Assembly: GCA_937897315.1 (NCBI GenBank)
Contig: CALCNS010000155.1
Coordinates: forward strand, 1 to 5,515
Direction of reading: 5' to 3'
DNA length: 5,515 nucleotides
DNA from: an uncultured Bacillota bacterium
Lineage (GTDB): Bacteria; Bacillota; JAAYKD01
A program made the position numbers and the translations under genes. The notes beneath the pieces are model-generated. The model was not told the origin of the DNA. It did not search any database and saw only the letters and a program-made list of their open reading frames with translations. Shown piece by piece: positions 1 to 5,515 of this stretch. The first letter of the stretch is position 1. Every line of letters begins with the position of its first letter.

Positions 1-2256
1 CATCTCTTCTACCATATCTCGGATTTGAATGACCGCCGATTCGTTGTCTTCCACCAAGAGGACCGTTTTCTGCGACAACTCACTTGCTTTATTCTCGGTT
101 ACGGAAGACGGTGCAGAACTCACATACGCTTCTGGCACATTCTCGCTCTCCATGACTTTATGGGCACGAGGTATCACCAAAGGAAGCGTTAAGGTGAATT
201 CGGAACCCTGTTCCGGTGTGCTTTTCACTCGTATGCTTCCACCCAGTAATTGAGCATACTTTTTCGATATGGCCAATCCCAAACCGGTTCCACCATATTT
301 TCGTGAAGTGCTGCCATCGGCTTGCCGGAATTCATCAAATATGTAGGGCAAGTGCTCTTTGGCAATGCCAATACCGGTATCGCGCACCACAATATGCAAA
401 CAATCTTCCTGCTGGTGGGCTGTGATTTCCACATATCCTTTGTCGGTAAACTTCACCGCATTTCCCAAGATGTTTTGCAATATATGCCGGAGCTTTTCCG
501 GGTCACTCGTCATGACAAGGTTTGCGTTGGTGGCAAGGTTTCGTAGCTCAATCCCCTTTTGTTCGGCTTGGGTTTTTAGCATGGTGACCACTTCTTGTAT
601 GACCTGGGTGACGTCAAATTTCACTGCTTCAATGTCTTCGCGACCGGCCTCTATGCGAGAAATATCGAGAATGTCATTGATGAGTTCCAATAAATTCTTG
701 CCGTTGCGCTCGATGATTTCCAAATAACTATACTCGGTTTCGGGAATTTTTTGCGCCAGTTTTCGGCTTAGCACTCCCGATAAGGCGATTACCGAGTTCA
801 GCGGAGTGCGCAGCTCGTGGCTCATGTTCGATAAAAAAATGGTCTTCAGTCGACTGGCCTCATCCAGCTGTTTCTTTTGTATTTCCAATTCCACATTTTG
901 CTCGGATAGTTCATGCGTTTGTTGTTCCAATTCTTTGGCTTGCTGCTCGAGCTCGGTATTATTGCTTTGCAGTCTCTCCGAGTATTCCACCATTTGCTGC
1001 GATGCTCGCATGACACTAAAACGGGCTGTCATCTCGTTGATTACGCCGTGTAGCAGACGGATAGTGCCCGGACCATAGGGTTTGACACTTGCCAGAGAAA
1101 CCACACCATACACCTCTTGGGCTTCTACAATGGGAATGGTGATGATTTCTTTCGCAACGAAGTCGCCACTGACCGTGGAATACACCAGTTGAACGTCCTC
1201 CGGAATGTTCGTGAGGTGCTGTATGCTTCTGGTTTTTAGCGCCATTCCGAATTCGCCGGCAAATGACGCAGCAGGGAACGTAGGCAACTGCTCAAGCTTA
1301 GCTCCCAACGACTCATACGGTTTAAATTGGCTGCCCTCTGCATTTAAAAAATACACGGCTCCCAGTTGTGAATGGGTTTGAAGCATAAGGCTTTCTAGCA
1401 AGTCTTGGCAGAAGGGCCGCATGGAGTGGGCATGGAACATGGCAGAAGAAACCTGCACCGTACGGTCGCGATATTCCATTTCGGCGGCTATGGTTTCGGC
1501 CATGGTGTTAAAGGACTTGGCCAAAACACCGAGTTCATTGCCGGTTTCAACGGGCACGCGTGTTTGGTAGTGTCCTTGGCGCATATTTTCTGCGGCTTGG
1601 GTGAGTGTGCGCAAGGGTGGCACAATACCGTTTCGCAAAAAGTAGCCAATGAGCAGTAGCAAGCCTATGGCAATGGTCCCAACCAATATGGTTTGGTAGC
1701 GTATTTGGTTGCGTTGTTCTGTGGCCTCCCCAAAAAACTCTTCTGCTTTATTTTTAGCAAATTGAGCAATGTCTTCCACATCCTTAAGGACGACGGCTGC
1801 TTGCGAACCTCCCACACCGGTGTTTTCTACGCGCGCCCGGGCTTCGTCATGCTTACCATTTAGAAGCAAAGATATGGTCTGGTCGCGTATGGCTTTCCAT
1901 TTCACCAAGCCATCTCGTATCTCGGTCACATCGCTTTGCGGTCCCAAGTAGCTTTTTGTCAACACTTCAATATGATCATACGCATCGGCCTCTAGGAGGT
2001 TGATGCTTTGTATGGTCTCTTCGGCATCTGCTTGATGATCGGTCACCAATTGCATCATGTAACGGTGAATGATGAGCACATCTTTTTCGATCTCACTCAC
2101 CGCCCGGCGGGTGGTTAGGGGATGCTCATACAGTCCCACCGTGCTTTCCCACAGCTGTTCCATGGAGCCCACGGTAATTCCGACATAGACCAAGACAACC
2201 AAAATCAGGGCACTAAACCACACCAGGATTTGTCTAGAAAGAGACAGGTTTTTCAT
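1..2256 (-). CDS. Hybrid sensor histidine kinase, MCP-like sensor, HAMP-GAF-HisKA-HATPase-REC (C-terminus beyond window)
   Basis: My own minus-strand translation gives 752 codons open to the left edge, so the C-terminus is missing. Order of parts: short basic N-terminus; TM about 8-30; helical ectodomain about 31-185, like the four-helix-bundle sensors of chemoreceptors; TM about 188-208; HAMP about 209-262 (P213-P214, E241-L242); GAF-like region about 267-415; Gln/Glu-rich coiled coil about 420-470; HisKA with SHELRTPLN, phospho-accepting His480; HATPase_c with N-box N595/N599, DTGIGI from D626 and GGTGLGLAI from G655; a linker; then the start of a receiver domain, VLLVEDNES (acidic pair E736-D737). 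The receiver's phospho-Asp lies outside the window. Family knowledge: such kinases autophosphorylate on His and pass phosphate to Asp in the receiver at the inner face of the membrane. The signal sensed is unknown. ATG at 2256 is chosen because GGAGGT lies 10 bases upstream. An in-frame ATG at 2274 lacks an SD and directly follows a TGA. The start overlaps the end of the cheR-like gene. Confidence 0.95.
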   Translation of the reverse strand, partial: MKNLSLSRQILVWFSALILVVLVYVGITVGSMEQLWESTVGLYEHPLTTRRAVSEIEKDVLIIHRYMMQLVTDHQADAEETIQSINLLEADAYDHIEVLTKSYLGPQSDVTEIRDGLVKWKAIRDQTISLLLNGKHDEARARVENTGVGGSQAAVVLKDVEDIAQFAKNKAEEFFGEATEQRNQIRYQTILVGTIAIGLLLLIGYFLRNGIVPPLRTLTQAAENMRQGHYQTRVPVETGNELGVLAKSFNTMAETIAAEMEYRDRTVQVSSAMFHAHSMRPFCQDLLESLMLQTHSQLGAVYFLNAEGSQFKPYESLGAKLEQLPTFPAASFAGEFGMALKTRSIQHLTNIPEDVQLVYSTVSGDFVAKEIITIPIVEAQEVYGVVSLASVKPYGPGTIRLLHGVINEMTARFSVMRASQQMVEYSERLQSNNTELEQQAKELEQQTHELSEQNVELEIQKKQLDEASRLKTIFLSNMSHELRTPLNSVIALSGVLSRKLAQKIPETEYSYLEIIERNGKNLLELINDILDISRIEAGREDIEAVKFDVTQVIQEVVTMLKTQAEQKGIELRNLATNANLVMTSDPEKLRHILQNILGNAVKFTDKGYVEITAHQQEDCLHIVVRDTGIGIAKEHLPYIFDEFRQADGSTSRKYGGTGLGLAISKKYAQLLGGSIRVKSTPEQGSEFTLTLPLVIPRAHKVMESENVPEAYVSSAPSSVTENKASELSQKTVLLVEDNESAVIQIRDMVEEM

Positions 2257-3094
2257 GTTTGTCGGAACCTCCATTCATCTTTTTGAAAATGGGTGAGGTG
2301 GGAACCAGTGAGCGCAAACCGGTTATTTGTGCAACGGCATGTTTTTCGGTTTCACCGGTGATAAAATAACCACCGGGAGCCAGTGCGTTGATGACTCTTT
2401 GCACCATGGTCTTTTGTTGCTCTGGGAGATAATAAAACAGCAGGTTGCTGCACATGACCACATCGAAATGCCCAAAGATGCTTTCTGGGGGGTAGGAAAA
2501 CTGCGAGTCCAGCAAGTCGTACTGCGAGAAACTCATGTTTTTCTTAAGCTGGTCGACAATGGCATACTTTTCTCCGGTTCGAATAAAGTATTGTTCCAAA
2601 TCTTTCAATTTGACGTTGCTCAGGGACTCTTTTTCATAAATCCCTCTACGGGCCACCGCCAACACTTCTTCGGTTACATCCGTGGCAATAATCCGGTAGC
2701 GCAAAGGTTGGGGAGACCGAGCCAGGTGATTCTCAATGCACATGGCCAGCGAATACGCTTCTTGTCCGCTAGAGCAGCCCGCCGACCACACTCGCAACTC
2801 GCCGGTTTTGCTTTTCTTCCGCAACAAGTCGGGTAACACCACTTGTTCAATGTGGGCAAAGGTCAACGAGTTTCGAAAGAACTCGGTGTAGGTGATGTTC
2901 ATAGACGCATAAAGTAGTTTGGCCTCGGCCTCGCTTTTCGACAAATAATCTAGGTAATCGGTGAGGGATTGGACGCCAGAAGCCAGGCAACGCTTGTCCA
3001 GGGACTGCCTTAAGAAACCGGTGTCATAGCCGGCTATCTTCATTCCAAAAGACGTCTCCATGACAAGGACAATGTCTTGCAATACCCGTTCCAT
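2234..3094 (-). CDS. CheR-type SAM-dependent protein-glutamate methyltransferase
   Basis: 286 residues, the usual length for a stand-alone CheR. The N-terminal helical domain is about 1-75 and ends in TEFFRN (70-75), matching the T-x-FFR signature of the family. The SAM-binding Rossmann domain follows: WSAGCSSGQEAYSLAM (103-118) is motif I; ATDVTEEVLAVARRGIY (137-153) holds the ribose-contacting Asp139; FDVVMCSNLLFYY (210-222) corresponds to the FD-x-IFCRNVLIYF motif; LAPGGYFITGETE (238-250) is the late strand and turn. Known role of the family: cytosolic methylation of glutamates in chemoreceptor helices, balanced by CheB. Odd points: the Glu after the glycine of motif I is Gln, and the Arg of the CRN motif is Ser, so it is a divergent member. 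It is the first gene of its block, and its end overlaps the kinase start by 23 bases. The target may be a chemoreceptor or the adjacent receptor-like kinase; the latter is inference. ATG at 3094 has a good SD. Confidence 0.93.
   Translation of the reverse strand: MERVLQDIVLVMETSFGMKIAGYDTGFLRQSLDKRCLASGVQSLTDYLDYLSKSEAEAKLLYASMNITYTEFFRNSLTFAHIEQVVLPDLLRKKSKTGELRVWSAGCSSGQEAYSLAMCIENHLARSPQPLRYRIIATDVTEEVLAVARRGIYEKESLSNVKLKDLEQYFIRTGEKYAIVDQLKKNMSFSQYDLLDSQFSYPPESIFGHFDVVMCSNLLFYYLPEQQKTMVQRVINALAPGGYFITGETEKHAVAQITGLRSLVPTSPIFKKMNGGSDKHEKPVSF
2267..2272 (-). promoter_or_regulatory. Ribosome binding site of the hybrid kinase, inside the cheR-like gene
   Basis: GGAGGT on the minus strand lies 10 bases before the ATG at 2256, within the last codons of the upstream methyltransferase gene. 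It decides the kinase start in favour of 2256 over the in-frame ATG at 2274. Its position implies that ribosomes finishing the methyltransferase can feed kinase initiation. Confidence 0.8.
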
Positions 3095-3097
3095 GTG

Positions 3098-3106
3098 CTC
3101 CCTCCC
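3098..3106 (-). promoter_or_regulatory. Ribosome binding site of the cheR-like gene
   Basis: GGGAGGGAG on the minus strand; its GGGAGG core ends 6 bases before the ATG at 3094. This supports that ATG over the internal Met12 and Met18 codons. Confidence 0.75.
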
Positions 3107-3137
3107 TTATAAGTCCTTCGTCTTGGAATATTTCGCC

Positions 3138-3153
3138 AAAGAATTTATTCTTT
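3138..3153. repeat. Short perfect inverted repeat in the leader of the cheR-like gene
   Basis: Arms of 6 bases (AAAGAA / TTCTTT) flank a 4-base spacer, about 44 bases upstream of the methyltransferase start. It could be a small operator or a weak leader hairpin. The arms are AT-rich and do not extend, so chance is a real possibility. Confidence 0.25.
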
Positions 3154-3200
3154 CCTTTCCTCTCGTGATTTTAATGAGGAATAATTTCAAAAGGCGAACG

Positions 3201-3238
3201 AAAAACCGACTCCCTTCGCTTTATAAAGGGAGCCGGTT
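3201..3238 (-). terminator. Intrinsic terminator of the four-gene membrane operon
   Basis: Read on the minus strand, a 13-base arm (3238-3226, AACCGGCTCCCTT) pairs with a second arm (3216-3204, AAGGGAGTCGGTT) around a 9-base loop, followed by a run of T. The one non-Watson-Crick position is a G-U wobble in minus-strand RNA but an A-C mismatch in plus-strand RNA. This fits termination of leftward transcription, 28 bases after the stop codon at 3266. It separates the membrane operon from the cheR-kinase block, which therefore probably has its own promoter in 3095-3200. Confidence 0.88.
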
Positions 3239-3265
3239 CGTGTTTAGAATGTGGGTTGGCTTCGA

Positions 3266-3880
3266 CTAGAGCCCCAGAAAATCGGTCAGCAAGAATTGCA
3301 GACGACCAATTAAAATGGAGCAGCGGCCCATGACCGTGGTACCAAAGGAAGCACCAAAGGCCACCATGAGCACAATACGGCCCAGGCGGGTTACCCAGCC
3401 AAGTTTAAGCTTTTCCATAACGTGAGTAGTACGTCCCGTGAGGAAGAAGAAGGCAATGACCGCCAACAGCCCAACGAACATGAGGATGTTATCGAAAGAG
3501 TTGAGCGGGAGCAGTCCGGCTTTGATTTGGCTGACAAATTGAGCTTGCACGGTGTTGGCTAGTCCCAAACCGGCACCACCGGCGACTAGGACGGCGACAG
3601 GGTAACGAGCCACCCAGTTCAGGCCCGGGATGTAACGCACTAAGAGCAGTAACCCTAAGAAAACGGGGATGAGGATGCTATAATTACCATTCATCAGCGG
3701 GGTGATGACCTGGTTTTTAATGTTGGACCAGCCAACCACCACGGTAACCCCGGCTGCTACGCCTAGGTAGGCGCTTTGCACGTAGTTGTAAAACGGACTG
3801 TCGTTCCAGAAGACGAACGAGAGTATGGATAAGGTGACGAAAGCACCCAACCAAACAATAGGATCTTGACTAATCTGCAT
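3266..3880 (-). CDS. Conserved hypothetical six-helix integral membrane protein
   Basis: 204 residues, strongly hydrophobic. Likely membrane segments are at about 8-25, 32-52, 67-82, 93-115, 129-148 and 165-185. The basic loop between the last two (about 150-168, with R150, H153, K157, K159, R165, R168) marks a cytoplasmic side. The C-terminus carries GASFGTTVMGRCSILIGRLQ (176-195). Its FG-x-TVMGR-x-S-x-LIGRLQFLL pattern is what I remember from uncharacterised proteins in similar clusters, so it may be a conserved functional element; that is recall, not a search result. No transporter, enzyme or secretion family is recognised. It is the last gene of the operon: the preceding stop is 11 bases upstream, inside the AGGAGGTG that serves this ATG, and the terminator follows 28 bases downstream. 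It probably works in a complex with the other two membrane proteins (inference). Confidence 0.85.
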   Translation of the reverse strand: MQISQDPIVWLGAFVTLSILSFVFWNDSPFYNYVQSAYLGVAAGVTVVVGWSNIKNQVITPLMNGNYSILIPVFLGLLLLVRYIPGLNWVARYPVAVLVAGGAGLGLANTVQAQFVSQIKAGLLPLNSFDNILMFVGLLAVIAFFFLTGRTTHVMEKLKLGWVTRLGRIVLMVAFGASFGTTVMGRCSILIGRLQFLLTDFLGL

Positions 3881-3885
3881 AAGAA

Positions 3886-3893
3886 CACCTCCT
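3886..3893 (-). promoter_or_regulatory. Near-consensus ribosome binding site overlapping the preceding stop codon
   Basis: AGGAGGTG on the minus strand, 5 bases before the ATG at 3880. Its first bases AG are the end of the TAG stop codon of the 271-residue gene (3892-3894). It fixes the start of the 204-residue gene and suggests re-initiation by terminating ribosomes. Confidence 0.8.
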
Positions 3894-4707
3894 ATTCGTG
3901 TTTTGCGGCACGTTTTTCCATGAAGTAACCAATGTTACCCCAGACAATGAGTAGAATGATGACTAAGTGAGCCAAAGATTGTGCATCCATGGCAGCCGAA
4001 GCGGTGCCGGGTTGACCAATAAGCGTTTCGTATTCGGCGGCTCCGGTGCTACCGACCAGGACGGAGACGGCTTGTCCAGACTGTACGTAAGGCACATTGG
4101 CTGGGCCCATGACGGCGTTGACCGAGAAAATAATCGGCATGCCAAATTTAGTGTTGGCCTGACGAATAAAGGGAATGGTTCCCGAGGCAGTGACTGCAAA
4201 CATGACGTCAATATCGGGTAATTTAGTCACATCTTTAAAAATAGGCAGTTTGGTCAAGTCGGTGCCGTAGACATCTGCTTTAAAGACGTCGATAATGCTG
4301 TCGCCCATGGCCCCTATGGCCGATTCGGCTCCGGCAAAGTAGCCCAAATCCACATAGTCCACGCCGTATTCTTTGTTGGCGGCTTTGTAGGTTTGGTCGA
4401 GATACGAGGTGAGAGCAGTGGCCATTTCGGGTACTTGAGTGGCGGCGAAGAGCTTTAAGCCCTTAGCGGCGTAGTGTTTTAGCGAAGCCAGCACTTGTGG
4501 GGTCAACTCGGCACTTTGTCCCATACCATAATCAATAAAGAGAATCATGCTGGAACCGGGTTTGAGATTCTCCACATAATCATAAGCCAACAAGGTATTG
4601 GTACTGGGTTTAATGGCGATGCCTAGTGGGTTGATAAGCGGGAATATCATGACCAATAGCAATAAAAAGTAGGTGACGCGTTTGTCGGGGTTAAATAAGT
4701 TTTTCAT
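3892..4707 (-). CDS. Hypothetical protein: ectodomain between two membrane anchors, possibly DUF6754-like
   Basis: 271 residues. A basic N-terminus (K2, K9, R10) leads into TM about 11-31. A mixed alpha/beta domain follows at about 40-240, then TM about 243-262 and a basic tail (MEKRAAKHE). By the positive-inside rule both ends are cytoplasmic and the domain is outside. The domain alternates short hydrophobic strands with helices: SSMILFIDYGMGQSAE (52-67), LKLFAATQVPEM (84-95), DIDVMFAVTASGTIPF (165-180), MPIIFSVNAVMGP (190-202) and VSVLVGSTGAAEYETL (214-229). This suggests a Rossmann-like or ligand-binding fold. The G-x-EY stretch followed by AHL and the last TM recalls, from memory, the end of DUF6754 proteins; this is tentative. 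I see no cysteine pairs, lipobox or obvious catalytic motif. It is the third gene of the operon, 12 bases after the previous stop, with its own SD. Confidence 0.85.
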   Translation of the reverse strand: MKNLFNPDKRVTYFLLLLVMIFPLINPLGIAIKPSTNTLLAYDYVENLKPGSSMILFIDYGMGQSAELTPQVLASLKHYAAKGLKLFAATQVPEMATALTSYLDQTYKAANKEYGVDYVDLGYFAGAESAIGAMGDSIIDVFKADVYGTDLTKLPIFKDVTKLPDIDVMFAVTASGTIPFIRQANTKFGMPIIFSVNAVMGPANVPYVQSGQAVSVLVGSTGAAEYETLIGQPGTASAAMDAQSLAHLVIILLIVWGNIGYFMEKRAAKHE

Positions 4708-4712
4708 GGTAT

Positions 4713-4720
4713 CTCCCCCC
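4713..4720 (-). promoter_or_regulatory. Ribosome binding site of the 271-residue gene, abutting the preceding stop
   Basis: GGGGGGAG on the minus strand, 5 bases before the ATG at 4707. Its first G is the last base of the TAG stop codon of the 206-residue gene (4720-4722). It is a less perfect SD than those of its neighbours, which may tune the level of this subunit. Confidence 0.65.
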
Positions 4721-5340
4721 TAATCCTTGCCGCCTAGCCATTGTGTACTTAAGCCCAAAATGTTACGTAGGCTTATGGTCACAAAGGCGAGGGAGCTGGT
4801 AATAATCAGGCCGCGTTGAGCGGTGGCATTGGGCACGTTGGTAAACCATTGTCCCAAGATGGGGATGTATTTGCTGATTGCGCTGCCAATGGTCACGTTC
4901 GATAACATGAGTAAGATGGCGGTCAGCAGCAGCAAGGACGATTCTAAGCTACGTGCTTTAAAGGTACGCACGGCAGCAGAGGCGATAAAGAAGGCCAGTA
5001 AGGAGTTGACCGTGGTGCTGCCGGGGTTGAGAATGCCATCGTAGAAGGTGGCATAAATGGTGTTCTTGGTTCCCATGAAGACGCCGGTGAAGATGGTTAA
5101 TAACATAAATGTAATGAGTACGGCACTTTGTGTCCAGGTTCCCGAGCGTTTACGAATACGTGGAATGTGAACCAAAAGCAAGTTGAGTGCGGCGACCATA
5201 ATGGAGAAAAGAGCAATAATAACCAGCCAAGAACGCACCGAAACGGCTGCCGTGTTGAGCGGAGCGAATTTGACAAAATTGTCGAGCATGAGGCCCATGC
5301 CGACGATGAAGGAGACAATAATCGGTAAAGTTCGTTTCAT
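4720..5340 (-). CDS. Conserved hypothetical six-helix integral membrane protein
   Basis: 206 residues. Likely membrane segments are at about 5-23, 36-59, 71-90, 109-124, 134-155 and 176-196. The loops after segments 2 (RIRKR, 61-65) and 4 (R125, K128, R130) are basic, as is the N-terminus (K2, R3), giving a consistent topology with both ends in the cytoplasm. Distinctive stretches are KARSLESSLLLLTAILLM (128-145), PNATAQRGLII (170-180) and a C-terminal LRNILGLSTQWLGGKD (191-206). I recall similar endings (an LRxILG... LGG pattern) in uncharacterised proteins encoded next to DUF6754 genes, but cannot confirm this here. No transporter or enzyme motif is visible. The gene begins 12 bases after the upstream partial gene and ends 12 bases before the 271-residue gene, so it is co-translated with both. 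It is probably a membrane subunit of a complex with them (inference). Confidence 0.85.
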   Translation of the reverse strand: MKRTLPIIVSFIVGMGLMLDNFVKFAPLNTAAVSVRSWLVIIALFSIMVAALNLLLVHIPRIRKRSGTWTQSAVLITFMLLTIFTGVFMGTKNTIYATFYDGILNPGSTTVNSLLAFFIASAAVRTFKARSLESSLLLLTAILLMLSNVTIGSAISKYIPILGQWFTNVPNATAQRGLIITSSLAFVTISLRNILGLSTQWLGGKD

Positions 5341-5345
5341 AATAT

Positions 5346-5354
5346 CTCCCTCCT
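5346..5354 (-). promoter_or_regulatory. Ribosome binding site of the 206-residue gene, overlapping the preceding stop codon
   Basis: AGGAGGGAG on the minus strand, 5 bases before the ATG at 5340. It shares two bases (AG) with the TAG stop of the partial upstream gene (5353-5355). Confidence 0.75.
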
Positions 5355-5515
5355 ACCAGCTTAAGAGCTGAACAATGGCTTTGTTGCCAAAAGTGACCAT
5401 GAGACTGCCGACCACCAATAAGACTAAGGCGATGATTTTTCCATTATCTTGGGCGATAAGGGAACCATACTCGTCGCGGTTGTTGCTGAGTACAGCACCG
5501 TCGGCAAAGTTTTCT
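5353..5515 (-). CDS. C-terminal end of a membrane-anchored hypothetical protein (5' part beyond window), possibly DUF6754-like
   Basis: The last 53 residues of a gene entering from the right edge, ending in TAG. The visible part has a polar stretch (ENFADGAVLSNNRDEYGSLI), then AQDNGK and one clear membrane helix (IIALVLLVVGSLMVTF), and ends NKAIVQLLSW. The layout, an acidic or aromatic turn of the form EYGSLIAQD directly before a last TM, matches what I remember of DUF6754 C-termini, and loosely mirrors the end of the 271-residue protein two genes on. With so little visible the family call is weak, but the reading frame is well supported by its hydrophobic helix, its stop inside the SD of the next gene and the shared operon. 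Confidence 0.7.
   Translation of the reverse strand, partial: ENFADGAVLSNNRDEYGSLIAQDNGKIIALVLLVVGSLMVTFGNKAIVQLLSW

Larger units (their letters stand above)
3095..3203 (-). other. Intergenic leader carrying the presumed promoter of the cheR-kinase block
   Basis: About 110 bases lie between the terminator and the methyltransferase start. The stretch is AT-rich, with a purine-rich tract on the minus strand (about 3150-3164) and the small inverted repeat at 3138-3153. A promoter is expected here because the preceding operon ends in a strong terminator. I could not place a -35/-10 pair with good spacing: TTGAAA and TAAAAT are present but only 11 bases apart. No convincing sigma-28 motif, common for motility genes, was found either. 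Confidence 0.4.

Noticed and set aside
359..727. 122-codon plus-strand frame rich in Ser and Met
   Set aside because: Antisense to the HisKA/HATPase region of the kinase; the composition is what reverse-complement coding produces.
2234..2256. Frameshift splitting a CheR-kinase fusion
   Set aside because: The kinase has its own ATG, SD and a typical N-terminal TM, and the methyltransferase ends at a normal length. An overlapping gene pair explains the arrangement.
2327..2836. 169-codon open frame on the plus strand
   Set aside because: It lies wholly antisense to the CheR-like gene, whose motifs are unambiguous. Its product shows no domain-like pattern and is a coding shadow.
3118..3137. TTGG...CCAA partial palindrome in the leader
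   Set aside because: Only the outer four bases pair; the inner positions mismatch, so it is not a credible operator.
3095..3200. Sigma-A or sigma-28 promoter for the cheR-like gene
   Set aside because: TTGAAA and TAAAAT boxes occur but only 11 bases apart, and TTGGCG with TTATAA are 21 apart; no sigma-28 pair fits. No promoter is assigned.
3060..3269. 69-codon plus-strand frame spanning the intergenic gap
   Set aside because: It starts inside the CheR-like gene, runs through the terminator and has no SD or recognisable product.

Overview
The window holds six genes, all read leftward (minus strand), in two transcription blocks separated by a 171-base gap with a clear intrinsic terminator. 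Base composition is moderate in GC and every gene has a strong purine-rich Shine-Dalgarno site (AGGAGG-like). Together with the signalling architecture this suggests a bacterium of Bacillota type or another lineage with strong SD use. The sequence contains no taxonomic marker, so this is only an impression.

Block 1 (5515 to 3266, the upstream block) is a tight run of four membrane-protein genes: the C-terminal end of a gene entering from the right edge, a 206-residue six-helix protein, a 271-residue protein with an ectodomain between two membrane anchors, and a 204-residue six-helix protein. Intergenic gaps are only 11-12 bases. At each junction the TAG stop codon overlaps or abuts the SD of the next gene. 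The block ends in a hairpin with a T-run at about 3201-3238. I recognise no characterised family. From memory the proteins resemble a conserved hypothetical cluster (DUF6754-like proteins plus small polytopic partners), and the linkage suggests one membrane complex of unknown function. This is the best candidate here for an undescribed system.

Block 2 (3094 to 1, leaving the left edge) is a signalling pair: a CheR-type, SAM-dependent methyltransferase, overlapped by 23 bases by a large hybrid sensor histidine kinase. The kinase has an MCP-like sensor module (TM, helical ectodomain, TM, HAMP), a GAF-like domain, a coiled coil, HisKA, HATPase and the first residues of a receiver domain, where the window ends. 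The overlap suggests coupled translation and a functional link between a chemotaxis-type methyltransferase and a receptor-like kinase.

The open frames on the plus strand are antisense shadows of these genes. I see no tRNA, rRNA, CRISPR array, insertion sequence or attachment site.
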